Assembly: GCF_016653295.1 (NCBI RefSeq)
Contig: NZ_NHSF01000046.1
Location: 1 to 45,030, forward strand
DNA length: 45,030 nt
From: Halochromatium salexigens
GTDB taxonomy: Bacteria > Pseudomonadota > Gammaproteobacteria > Chromatiales > Chromatiaceae
Direction of reading: 5' to 3'
Position numbers and translations under genes: made by a program. Numbering within the stretch: the stretch's first letter is position 1; each line of letters opens with the position of its first letter. Of the stretch, positions 17,429 to 25,379 are shown one piece after another. The notes under the pieces were generated by a model. It was given only the letters and a program-made list of their open reading frames with translations, was not told the origin of the DNA and searched no databases.

Positions 17429-17442
17429 GATACCATTGTATC
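17429..17442. promoter_or_regulatory. palindromic operator candidate 2 upstream of hipBA
   Basis: GATACCATTGTATC shares its first eight bases with site 1 (GATACCAT) and has perfect five-base arms (GATAC/GTATC). The centre-to-centre distance of 41 bases is about four helical turns, so two HipB dimers could bind the same face. It ends ten bases before the hipB start codon. Confidence 0.6.
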
Positions 17443-17452
17443 TATTATTGAG

Positions 17453-17731
17453 GTGAGCCAGCTCTCCCTATACTCGGCCGCGGATGTGCAGCTTGCCTTG
17501 TCCGCCTGGATCAAGGCGCGACGCAAGACGCTGAAGCTCTCGCGCCAGGCGCTGGCGGCGCGCAGCACCGTGCCGGCGCCGACCATCAAAAAATTTGAAA
17601 CCACAGGCCAGATCTCGCTGCGCCAATTCCTGTTCTTATGGCAAAGCGTGGATGACCTCGGTCGCTTGCAGGGCCTGACCGATCCGCCGCCCAAGGTTCC
17701 TGTCAGCATCGAAGAGGTGTTGACACAGTGA
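17453..17731 (+). CDS. hipB: HipB-like antitoxin, XRE-type helix-turn-helix
   Basis: A 92-residue DNA-binding protein. A helix-turn-helix of the Cro/CI type spans about residues 18-60 (ARRKTLKLSRQALAARSTV, then APTIKKFETTGQISLRQFLF). Its position immediately before a HipA kinase, and a four-base overlap (GTGA) with that gene, identify it as the antitoxin and autorepressor of a type II toxin-antitoxin pair. GTG 17453 is preceded directly by TTGAGG, which is closer than usual, so the ribosome site is poor. Two palindromes upstream are the probable binding sites. The C-terminal tail (PPPKVPVSIEEVLTQ) is probably flexible, as in known HipB proteins. Confidence 0.85.
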   Translation: MSQLSLYSAADVQLALSAWIKARRKTLKLSRQALAARSTVPAPTIKKFETTGQISLRQFLFLWQSVDDLGRLQGLTDPPPKVPVSIEEVLTQ

Positions 17732-19011
17732 GCCTCGAACCTGTCAAGCGTTTGGACGTTTGGCGCACCTTCAGCGATGGCGGCCGCCACCGCGTTGGTG
17801 TCTTGGCGCAGAATCGGCAAGGGGTCTATTTTCAGTATGCCGGCGATTATCTGGCGCGGTTTGCGAATCTCTCGCCTTTTGGCCTGACGCTCGATGCCTC
17901 GCTGCAGGCCGCCCCGCGCGATCCGCATGCCGGGCTGCATGGCGTGTTCGCCGATTCATTGCCCGATGGCTGGGGTTTGTTGCTGATGGACCGGATATTC
18001 CGTCAGGCGGGGATTTTACCGTCCCAGGTCACCGCGCTGGATCGCCTGGCTTTCGTGGCCAATCGCGCATTGGGTGCCTTGTCTTACGAACCGCCCTCGT
18101 CGCTGCAACCTGCGGCCACGGATGCGCGCATCGACCTCTGGGAGCTTGGATTACAGGCGCAGGCCCTGTACGAGGGGCAGACCACCGAAGTACTGGCGGA
18201 GCTGGTCCGGGTCGGCAGTTCGGGCGGTGCCAGACCCAAGGCGCTGTTGTATCTGTCGGACACGGATAACGAGAGTTGCGGGATGACACCCGGCCCGGAT
18301 CGCACCGCCTATCTGGTCAAGTTTACCTCTGCCAGTCTGCCGCTCGGCCATGAAGAAGGGCTGTGCGAAGCCGCCTACCTGACGATGGCCCGGCAGGCCG
18401 GCATTGAGGTGGCAAATTGGCGACTGCTGGAGGCGCCGGCCGCCTCGGGGGCAAGGCAATGGCTGGCCATGGAGCGTTTCGACACCCAGGGGCCTGACGG
18501 ACGCTGGCATTTGCACAGCGCTTGCGGCTTGCTCGACGCGGACTTTCGCCTGCCCAGTCTCGATTACGCGGATCTGATCAAGGCCAGCAGTCTGCTCTGT
18601 CAAAGCCCAGCCGTCGGGCAGGCGCAGTTCCGCCGGGCGGTGTTCAACCTCTTTGCGCTGAATCAGGATGATCACAGCAAGAACTGGGCGTTTCTGCAAG
18701 ACGATCAGGGTCACTGGCGTCCGAGTCCCTTCTACGATGTCACCTTCAGCCCCACCCCCTATGGCGAGCACGCCACCGCCTTTGCCGGCTTCGGCAAGGC
18801 GCCACCACGCAAAGCCATGCAACGCCTGGCGGCTCAGGCCAACTTCGCCCACTGGCGACAGGCGCGCGCGGTCATCGCCGAAGTGCTCGACAGTATCAGC
18901 GGCTTCAGTGAGATCGCCAAAGCGCTCGGCATTCGCAACGACAGCATCCGACTGATCCAGCGACAGCTTGAGGACGTGCGCCTGGCGAATCAGGGCTTGT
19001 TGGTAGACTAA
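17728..19011 (+). CDS. hipA: HipA family serine/threonine kinase toxin
   Basis: A 427-residue kinase. Well-studied relatives phosphorylate glutamyl-tRNA synthetase or another aminoacyl-tRNA synthetase and induce growth arrest or persistence. The N-terminal HipA domain (VWRTFSDGGRHRVGVLAQNR) is followed by the flexible Gly-rich loop VGSSGGARPKALL, whose serine is the autophosphorylation site in the family. The catalytic loop FALNQDDHSKNWAF lies near residue 310 and the metal-binding FYDVTFSP near 334. All kinase residues look intact. GTG 17728 overlaps the hipB stop, indicating translational coupling. The module is inserted between two sequences that are adjacent in the duplicate at 11635-12330, which suggests it arrived as a mobile cassette. 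The target is not predictable from sequence. Confidence 0.92.
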   Translation: MSLEPVKRLDVWRTFSDGGRHRVGVLAQNRQGVYFQYAGDYLARFANLSPFGLTLDASLQAAPRDPHAGLHGVFADSLPDGWGLLLMDRIFRQAGILPSQVTALDRLAFVANRALGALSYEPPSSLQPAATDARIDLWELGLQAQALYEGQTTEVLAELVRVGSSGGARPKALLYLSDTDNESCGMTPGPDRTAYLVKFTSASLPLGHEEGLCEAAYLTMARQAGIEVANWRLLEAPAASGARQWLAMERFDTQGPDGRWHLHSACGLLDADFRLPSLDYADLIKASSLLCQSPAVGQAQFRRAVFNLFALNQDDHSKNWAFLQDDQGHWRPSPFYDVTFSPTPYGEHATAFAGFGKAPPRKAMQRLAAQANFAHWRQARAVIAEVLDSISGFSEIAKALGIRNDSIRLIQRQLEDVRLANQGLLVD

Positions 19012-19092
19012 ACGTATACCGCCCAGCAGCACATAGGTCGCATCCATCGCCCCTGAGAGCAACCGCGCCGAGTCATTTAGCTCACCAGCGCT

Positions 19093-19458
19093 CCACTGCA
19101 GCGAGATCTATAATGCCCACTCTCATCATCAAGACCAACGCACCCCTTGAGTCGACAGCAACCGAGTCGCTCATCAAACACGCCTCCGCCCGTGTCGCCG
19201 AGCTGCTCGGCAAGCCGGAGCGCTATGTGATGGTGATCCTCGAGCCAACTCCCGCCATGTGCTTTGGTGGCGAGACCAGCCCGCTCGCCTTCCTGGAGCT
19301 GAAGAGCCTGGGACTGCCCGAAGACCAGACCCCGGCGCTCTCGGCGGCACTCTGCGAGCTGCTCGACGAGACGCTCGAGATACCCTCCAACCGGGTCTAC
19401 ATCGAATTCGCCTCACCGCCACGACATCTGTTCGGATTCGACGGCAAGACCTTTTGAC
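19093..19458 (+). repeat. direct repeat unit B (MIF gene plus about 20 bases upstream)
   Basis: Partner of 11966-12331. The similarity begins at CCACTGCAGCGAGA, 20 bases before the MIF start codon, and ends at the stop codon. The sequence before it (19012-19092) has no counterpart near copy A. Confidence 0.9.
19113..19457 (+). CDS. MIF-family tautomerase, copy B
   Basis: A 114-residue protein differing from copy A at only two residues (Asp to Glu in CFGGETSPL and Ala to Glu in DETLEIPSNR). The N-terminal Met-Pro, GKPERYVMV and RVYIEFA features are all retained. The DNA copies are identical over the first 116 bases and then show 13 differences, 11 of them silent, so both proteins appear to be under selection. 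As in copy A, the sequence TATAAT overlaps the start codon. That looks coincidental, because initiation further downstream would lose the catalytic proline. It lies 101 bases after hipA and 43 bases before a decayed DUF481 gene. It could be read through from hipBA or from its own promoter. Confidence 0.9.
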   Translation: MPTLIIKTNAPLESTATESLIKHASARVAELLGKPERYVMVILEPTPAMCFGGETSPLAFLELKSLGLPEDQTPALSAALCELLDETLEIPSNRVYIEFASPPRHLFGFDGKTF

Positions 19459-19500
19459 TCGCTGCGACCAGCGAGTTTGATGGACTGAAAGACTGAACGT

Positions 19501-19770
19501 ATGGCTGTTTTCCGCAACAACGATCACGATACAGCAACCCTGATCCAGCGCGCGCCGCTCGCCCTCCTCGGTCTTGCGCTGCTGAGCACGAGCGTGGCCG
19601 ACGAGGTCATTCTGCACAAAGGTGATCGCTTGGGCGGGATCATCAACCTGGCCCTGCAAGAGCGCACCGGCAATTCCGAGAGCAGCGCAATCGACCTGGA
19701 TTTCGAACTCCACTATCGCCGCTGTTGGCATGAATGGCAGACCACGGGGGCAACTCGAGTATCAGTGGTA
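19501..19770 (+). pseudogene. decayed DUF481-type outer-membrane protein gene
   Basis: The frame starts with a signal peptide (APLALLGLALLSTSVADEV) and the family-like opening EVILHKGDRLGG. It then jumps directly to GIINLALQERTGNSESSAID and LDFELHYRR, which resembles the first beta strands of DUF481 porin-like proteins (pattern NLGLxxxxGNTDSxxLNLD). The usual segment between these parts is missing, and the strands stop after about 85 residues, close to the end of the opposing channel gene at 19775. The frame itself runs on to 19890 only as overlap. I interpret this as an internally deleted and 3'-truncated gene. The family call rests on a short match. Confidence 0.5.
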
Positions 19771-19774
19771 GCGC

Positions 19775-22567
19775 TTAGCCATCGGCCGCACTCGCCGCCA
19801 GCGGCGGCCCACGCCGCAGGATCAGCTCCTGGGTGGGGTAGGCGAAGTCGATGCCCGCCTCCTCGAAGCGGCGGTGGATATCGAGATTGATGCCCTGCTG
19901 GATATCCATGTAGATCCCGTAATCCGGGCTCAGGACGTAGTAGACGATCTCGAACATGAGCGCGAAGTCGCCGTACTCGGCGAAATGCGCGCGATCAAAG
20001 CGCGTACTCGGCTGCGCGTCGACGGCCGCGCGCAACATCTCGGGAATGCGCTCGAGCAGCACGCGCGGGGTCTGATAGACGACGCCGATGCGAAAGGCGA
20101 TGCGCCGCTCCTTGAAGTGCTTGTAGTTATGGATGCGGCTGCTGAGGATGTCGCTGTTGGACAGCACCACCTGCTCGCCCGAGAGGCTGCGGATGCGGGT
20201 GGTCTTGACGCCGGTGTACTCGATCACGCCGAGGGTGTCGCCGGCCTTGACGAAATCGCCGACGCGGAACGGCTTGTCGAGGATGATCGCCATCGAGCTG
20301 AAGACATCACCGAGGATGTTCTGCAACGCGAAACCGACCGCGACACTGCCGACACCGAGGGCGCCGAGCAGGCCCGCGACCGGATACTGGAAGTAGGCCA
20401 GCAGCGAGACGACGACGGTGATCCAGATGCCGACGCGGATGAACACCATCATCACGCCGTAGCCGGTCACGGTGGACGGGTCGTGCATCTCCTTGCGGGT
20501 GCGCTTGCGATTGAAGTAGTCGGCCATCGCCGCCGTGGCCCAGATGCCGAGCTGGATATAGAAGGCGATGATCAGCAGGTTCCAGAGCCAGTGCTTGACC
20601 GTTGGGCTCGCCAGCCCGGAGAAGGTCATGGCGACAAAGAAGGCCGCGATCAGCACGAACAACTGGCTGGTGTTGCCAGCGATGGCGGAGAGCGCCAAGC
20701 GCAGATCGCCCGCATCCGTCGTTGAACTCTTCGCTCGACGCCGATTGAGCGCTCGACGCGCACCCATGCGAATCAGCGAGACGATGAGGAGCACAACGAG
20801 GAACATCGCCAGTGCCGTGATCAGCTCGCGCACGCGAATGCTCTGATCGTCGATCACCAGCACCTCGGCCTCCCACCAGTTCGCTAGCGTCTCTTGCGCT
20901 TGGAGCAGCTGCAGTGACAGGTTCTGTTGCTCCACCAGTGCCTCGGCCTGCGGGCGCATGCCTTGCAGCAGCGCGATCAGTTCCTCCTGCGTCTCGAGCA
21001 GCTCGCGCCCATAACGCTCGGCCAGTTCGTGCGCGGCACTGCGCACCGCCATCGCTTCGCGCACGGCATCATGACCGGCATCGCGCAAGCGCCGTGTCTG
21101 AGCCAGCTGCATCGAGCGCAGCGCATTCAGTCGACTCTCGATGGCATCCTTCTCGTCGATCGCCGTGGTCGTTTCCATGATGATCTGGCGCAGCAGCTCC
21201 GCGAGGTCGAGCGCTTCCGGGTCATGCATCAGTTGGTAACGCTGTTGCCACAGACGGTCCATCTGTTCGAGGTTGGCGATCGCCGAGACCAAGCTGTCGA
21301 CCCCAGTGCGGGCCGCCGCCAGCTCGGCTTGACGCGCCGCGACCCATTCCTCCAATGCCGCTTGCTCGGCGTTTCCATTGGCATCGGCGAGCTGCTGACG
21401 CGCGCGGTAGAGGTCGGCTTCCGCCTGATCGCCAGTGCGTTGCAGGGTGTCGATCTGAACCCGCATCTCCTTCTCGGTGGCGTCGAGGTCTTCAAGCTGC
21501 GCCTCGAGGGCGTCGCGCGGTAGCTCCACGCGCTCCTCCAGATAGGCGATGCGCTTGGCTAACAAGGCTTGCTCGAGTTCGGCCAGACGCCCTTGCTGTC
21601 GCGCCAGCTCAAGCGCCCGTTCTGTCGCGATGAGCTGTTGCCGCGCCAGCAGCTCGCGGAGACGGGCCCGCTCGAGCGCTTCGGCGAGGTCATCGCGCTC
21701 CGTCACAGTTCGATCCACGGCCTCGGCGGTGGTGAATCGATCACGCGCGGCGCGGCGCTCCCTGATCGCGGTCGTCAGCGCCTGCTCGGCGGCGGCCTGA
21801 CGCCGTTCGGCGCTCGCGGCTCTGGTCACAGCGACCTCGGCGAACGACTGCCGCAGTGCCTGTTCCGCCTGCGCTTGATCCAAGAGCGAGACCTGCAGCG
21901 GTGGCTCCAGCGAGAAGCCCTCTGTCTCCACGGTTTCTAACCGAGCTTGCAGGTTGGCAAGTTCGCGCTCGGATTCGCCGAGCCGCTCGGCGAGGGTGGC
22001 ATTGCGTTGAACAACCAGCCGCAGTTCCTTCAGCAGCTCGATGCGTTGCTCGAGCCTGGCGATCCGCGCCGCGAGCACACTTTGCGGCGCGGCAGTGTTC
22101 TCGGCGTCATCGATACCGGCATCGCCCCTCTCGGCATCGGCATCAGCATCCAATCCGTTCTCTTCAGCGTCATCTGCGGCCGACTCCGCTTCAAAAGCGG
22201 GCGCTTCCGCAGCAGCCGCATCGGCCATCGCCGCCTCGAGCGCGGCGGTCTTCTCAGCGATGCGCACGTCGATCAGGTCCAAGGTCTTCTGGAAATCATC
22301 GGGCGAGGCCATCGGTTGCGGAAGGTCTGGAAGCCCAACCAAGGCGGGATCGAACGCCAGGGCTTGGCGACCATTCTCAACCGGCGTGTCTGGCGCCTGC
22401 TCAGATGGCTCGGCGTCGGAGTCCGCCTGCGGTGCACCCTCCACGGCCACCTCGGAGGGCGCATCCGCATCAGTCCCCGAGGCCGACTCGTTTTGAGCCA
22501 CAACCGTCCCTGACAACAACAGCGAGAGACAGACAAACAAGACCAGAGCAGACAAGCGTGATGCCAT
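19775..22567 (-). CDS. large mechanosensitive channel (MscS superfamily, MscK-like)
   Basis: A protein of about 930 residues. It has a signal peptide (LSALVLFVCLSLLLSGTVVAQ), an acidic Ala/Asp/Glu-rich low-complexity stretch (about 25-150) and then a very long periplasmic coiled coil rich in Leu, Glu, Arg and Ala (about 150-560). Several membrane helices follow. The C-terminal MscS core has the pore helix GALGVGSVAVGFALQNILGD, then VFSSMAIILDKPFRVGDFV and a beta domain with GVIEYTGVKTTRIRSL and VVLSNSDIL. The architecture resembles MscK/KefA, though the coiled-coil domain is its own variant. ATG 22567 gives the better signal peptide, and GTG 22579 is possible. It is convergent with the decayed DUF481 gene and divergent from the chloride channel. 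Confidence 0.88.
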   Translation of the reverse strand: MASRLSALVLFVCLSLLLSGTVVAQNESASGTDADAPSEVAVEGAPQADSDAEPSEQAPDTPVENGRQALAFDPALVGLPDLPQPMASPDDFQKTLDLIDVRIAEKTAALEAAMADAAAAEAPAFEAESAADDAEENGLDADADAERGDAGIDDAENTAAPQSVLAARIARLEQRIELLKELRLVVQRNATLAERLGESERELANLQARLETVETEGFSLEPPLQVSLLDQAQAEQALRQSFAEVAVTRAASAERRQAAAEQALTTAIRERRAARDRFTTAEAVDRTVTERDDLAEALERARLRELLARQQLIATERALELARQQGRLAELEQALLAKRIAYLEERVELPRDALEAQLEDLDATEKEMRVQIDTLQRTGDQAEADLYRARQQLADANGNAEQAALEEWVAARQAELAAARTGVDSLVSAIANLEQMDRLWQQRYQLMHDPEALDLAELLRQIIMETTTAIDEKDAIESRLNALRSMQLAQTRRLRDAGHDAVREAMAVRSAAHELAERYGRELLETQEELIALLQGMRPQAEALVEQQNLSLQLLQAQETLANWWEAEVLVIDDQSIRVRELITALAMFLVVLLIVSLIRMGARRALNRRRAKSSTTDAGDLRLALSAIAGNTSQLFVLIAAFFVAMTFSGLASPTVKHWLWNLLIIAFYIQLGIWATAAMADYFNRKRTRKEMHDPSTVTGYGVMMVFIRVGIWITVVVSLLAYFQYPVAGLLGALGVGSVAVGFALQNILGDVFSSMAIILDKPFRVGDFVKAGDTLGVIEYTGVKTTRIRSLSGEQVVLSNSDILSSRIHNYKHFKERRIAFRIGVVYQTPRVLLERIPEMLRAAVDAQPSTRFDRAHFAEYGDFALMFEIVYYVLSPDYGIYMDIQQGINLDIHRRFEEAGIDFAYPTQELILRRGPPLAASAADG

Positions 22568-22839
22568 AACAACGAGCACGGTTAGGAGGGGGTGATGGGT
22601 GCCAAGGTAGCCAGGCCGAGCGGGCCACTCAGCCTATCGCGATGGGGTGGGAATGAGTCTATCGCCCACGAACAGACCGCCGCAACTCCACCACGCGACC
22701 GATACGCCCATGCGTACGGCGTTGTTTCGCGGCGCTCACGGCATTTTTTCGTTATGGTTGCCCCAATGTACACGTTTCAATCATCCCAACCGCTTCGCGG
22801 CCACCGTTTCCTGCGGCTCTGAAGGTCGATGTCTCAGCG

Positions 22840-24312
22840 ATGATGTTTCCTTGGCGGCTTTATCTCTCGGCAACCCTGGTAGGTGCCTGCGCCGGACTCA
22901 TCGGCGGCGCTTTCCATGCGCTGCTCGATCAAGCCGCCGCCAGCCGAGGTAGCTTGCACGCCCTGCTCAGCGCGGCCCCCGTGCCCGGTTGGCTCTTGCT
23001 GATGGTGCTCGGCGCCCTGTTGCTGGTGACGGCCCTGTGGCTCGTCCGTCGCTTTGCCCCGGAAACCGCTGGCAGCGGTGTCCAGGAGGTCGAGGCGATC
23101 CTGGCCGGTGAGCGTACGCTGCGCTGGCAACGCGTGTTGCCGGTGAAGTTCGTAGCCGGCACATTGGCCGTCGGCTCCGGGCTGGTACTCGGCCGAGAAG
23201 GACCAACCATCCACATGGGCGCCGCGCTCGGCCAATTGGCCAGCGCGCGTCTTAGGCCACACCCCGCAACCAATCCCGGTCCCAATCCAAGTGCCAACCC
23301 CGGTGCCAAACGGGCCCTCATCGCCGCCGGTGCGGCAGCCGGCCTGGCGACCGCCTTCAACGCCCCACTCGCCTCCATTGTCTTTGTCACCGAGGAATTG
23401 CGTGAGCACTTCGAATATCGCTTCGCGACCATCCAATCAGTCATCCTCGCCTGCTGCGCCGCGGTGATCGTCAGCGGCTGGATGCTCGGGCAGGGGCCGA
23501 CCATGCCCATGCCGAGCGTGGGCGTCGCTCCACTGGAGGCGTTACCACTCTTCGTGCTCCTGGGCCTGCTGATCGGCGCCCTTGGGGTACTCTTCAACCG
23601 CCTGCTGCTGGGCTCGGTCGCCGCTTATCGAGCGCTCGGCCCCGCCGCGATTTATGTCGTGACCGCCATGACTGGATTGCTTCTGGGCGCCCTGATCTGG
23701 TTTGTCCCAGACACGGTGGGTGGCGGCGAGACCTTGGTCGAGGACCTGCTGCACGGCCAGCCGGCACTGTTTTTCCTGCTCGCCTTGCTTGCCGTGCGCT
23801 TACTGACCACGGTCGGTAGCTATGGCCTGGGACTACCGGGTGGCATCTTCGCGCCCATGCTCGCACTTGGCACCCTCTGCGGTGCGGCCTTTGCGCATCT
23901 GGTTTCGCGTGTCATCCCCGCGCTGGCCCAGGCCCCGGAGGTTTTCGCGGTCGCCGCCATGGGCGCGTTGTTCGCCGCCACGGTGCGGGCACCGCTAACC
24001 GGCATCATCCTAGTGATCGAACTCACGGGCGCACAGGCCCTAGCCTTGCCGATCATCTTGACCTGCCTCGCCGCCACCTTCACCGCCGAAGGCATGGGTG
24101 GGCGGCCGATCTACAGCTCGCTGCTAGGGCTGCAAAAACGGCCGCCACCTCGCGCACCGGTGCGACGTATCGCCGCTGGGGCGATGATCCTAGCCGCTTT
24201 CATTGCCATCGAGCACATCGATGTCGCCTTCGACGTCACTTGCATGGAACCGATCAAGCACCTGACCGAGCCCCCACCCCGGTTCAGGCAGGAACCGATT
24301 GAATCCCCCTAG
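22840..24312 (+). CDS. clcA: ClC-type H+/Cl- antiporter
   Basis: A 490-residue inner-membrane protein of the ClC family. The selectivity motifs are GSGVQE near 77-82, GREGP at 118-122 with gating glutamate E120, GLPGGIFAP near 334 and Y425 in RPIYSSLLG. The second glutamate of TEELREHF (E186) corresponds to the internal proton-transfer glutamate of the E. coli antiporter, so proton-coupled exchange rather than a pure channel is expected. No CBS domains follow. An unusual Asn/Pro-rich insertion (PHPATNPGPNPSANPGAK) separates two conserved helices. ATG 22840 is followed by a second ATG at 22843. The 260-base gap upstream contains no clear promoter. Its stop codon interlocks with that of the convergent gene in a shared CTAG. 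Confidence 0.92.
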   Translation: MMFPWRLYLSATLVGACAGLIGGAFHALLDQAAASRGSLHALLSAAPVPGWLLLMVLGALLLVTALWLVRRFAPETAGSGVQEVEAILAGERTLRWQRVLPVKFVAGTLAVGSGLVLGREGPTIHMGAALGQLASARLRPHPATNPGPNPSANPGAKRALIAAGAAAGLATAFNAPLASIVFVTEELREHFEYRFATIQSVILACCAAVIVSGWMLGQGPTMPMPSVGVAPLEALPLFVLLGLLIGALGVLFNRLLLGSVAAYRALGPAAIYVVTAMTGLLLGALIWFVPDTVGGGETLVEDLLHGQPALFFLLALLAVRLLTTVGSYGLGLPGGIFAPMLALGTLCGAAFAHLVSRVIPALAQAPEVFAVAAMGALFAATVRAPLTGIILVIELTGAQALALPIILTCLAATFTAEGMGGRPIYSSLLGLQKRPPPRAPVRRIAAGAMILAAFIAIEHIDVAFDVTCMEPIKHLTEPPPRFRQEPIESP

Positions 24313-25040
24313 GCGTCTACGTGGAGGCCAGGGAGCGGGATGCCGAGCTGGCTTAAGCCCCGCTCCGCCTGGCCGGCCCAGTCCCGATTTGCGGCAGGGC
24401 TGGCCGGGCTGGGATGTAGGATGCGTCCGATGCGCAAATCACGCCCGCCGAGCGCGGCGAGTGCCCGCTCTTCGGCGAAGCGCCCGATGCCCACCAGATA
24501 CTCGGGTTCGAGCAGCTCGACGGTCGAGCGCAATGCTTCATCACAGGCCGCGAATAGCGGCGCCCGCTCAGCAGCTGGCAACGCATCGGGCGTCAGGTTG
24601 CGCCCGCTCTCGGTCATGAAGACCAGTGGACAGTAATTGGCGACAAAGAACTGCGCGAAGAAACGTTCCGGCGTCCCAAAGCGCGCGCTTGCCCACCCCC
24701 ACAGCCGCTGGCCGCTGACCTCGCGGCGCGGACATTGGAACCCAAGCACCGGGCGCTTCGGATGCACCTTCGCCGGCGTCTCAACTCGGGCCTGGATTCC
24801 TAGCCAATCACGCACCATCTCGACATCACCGAAAGGGACGCCAGTCTGCGCCATACCGAACGGTCCCGGATTCATCCCGAGCAGCAGCACTGAGCGGCGC
24901 GCTTGACCGTAGCGCTCTAGGTAAGCCGCATGCGCTTCCCAGCCATAGGAGAGCGGATGATAGACCAGCGCAACCGGCGCCGCGAAGGTCAGCGCGGAGA
25001 CCTCGGCGTTTAGAGCTTGAGCAGCCTCTTGCAGTGTCAT
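24309..25040 (-). CDS. SMUG1-type uracil-DNA glycosylase (family 3)
   Basis: A 243-residue base-excision repair enzyme that removes uracil, and in relatives 5-hydroxymethyluracil, from DNA. Motif 1 is GMNPGPFGMAQTGVPFG, almost the animal SMUG1 sequence. The NYCPLVFMTESGRNLTP segment forms the uracil pocket. Motif 2 is HPSPASPAAN, with the catalytic-loop histidine. Length and motif order match bacterial SMUG1 homologues. ATG 25040 is chosen because AAGG lies seven bases upstream. An in-frame ATG two codons earlier is too close to that site. The gene shares its stop position with the convergent clcA. A 333-base spacer separates its start from the OmpA-like genes. Confidence 0.9.
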   Translation of the reverse strand: MTLQEAAQALNAEVSALTFAAPVALVYHPLSYGWEAHAAYLERYGQARRSVLLLGMNPGPFGMAQTGVPFGDVEMVRDWLGIQARVETPAKVHPKRPVLGFQCPRREVSGQRLWGWASARFGTPERFFAQFFVANYCPLVFMTESGRNLTPDALPAAERAPLFAACDEALRSTVELLEPEYLVGIGRFAEERALAALGGRDLRIGRILHPSPASPAANRDWAGQAERGLSQLGIPLPGLHVDA

Positions 25041-25046
25041 CACCAT

Positions 25047-25379
25047 ACCTTAATCGCTGTGCGCGAACGCCTCGCTAAGTCGGCCGATCCCGTTCGATGC
25101 CAACGCAGAGAGTGTTGCCACCAACGACTTCGCGGCCTTTGATACAGTTGTTGTAAATTCACAACGAGAGGCTAAGCGAGTGTTCGAGCGGCACTACTAT
25201 GGTATAGTTCGCGCATGACTGCGGTTTTTTCGCTTTTCCTGTTTCATTTTACCGACAACACGCTATCATTGTTCCACGGCAGCAGTTGATTCGTCGACGC
25301 TAGATCATCGTCAGCTGCTGAATTTTCCCGAGGCCGTCCTTGCGTCGTCCGCACCTCTAACTTTCGACAGGAGCCACTG
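25047..25379. other. intergenic region with palindrome and extended -10 promoter candidate
   Basis: No gene is visible in these 333 bases, which are less GC-rich than their surroundings. An imperfect palindrome (GTTGTAAATTCACAAC, 25150-25165, 14 of 16 positions symmetrical) is operator-like. TGG-TATAGT (25200-25208) fits an extended -10 element without a good -35. A second possible -10, TATCAT, lies at 25264-25269. The ribosome site AGGAG (25369-25373) serves the OmpA-like gene. If the first promoter is used, that gene has a leader of about 165 bases. Confidence 0.4.

Noticed and set aside
25213-25230. Terminator-like hairpin CGCA-TGAC-TGCG followed by a T-run
   Set aside because: The stem is only four base pairs and lies just downstream of a candidate promoter with no gene ending there. 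It is probably chance.
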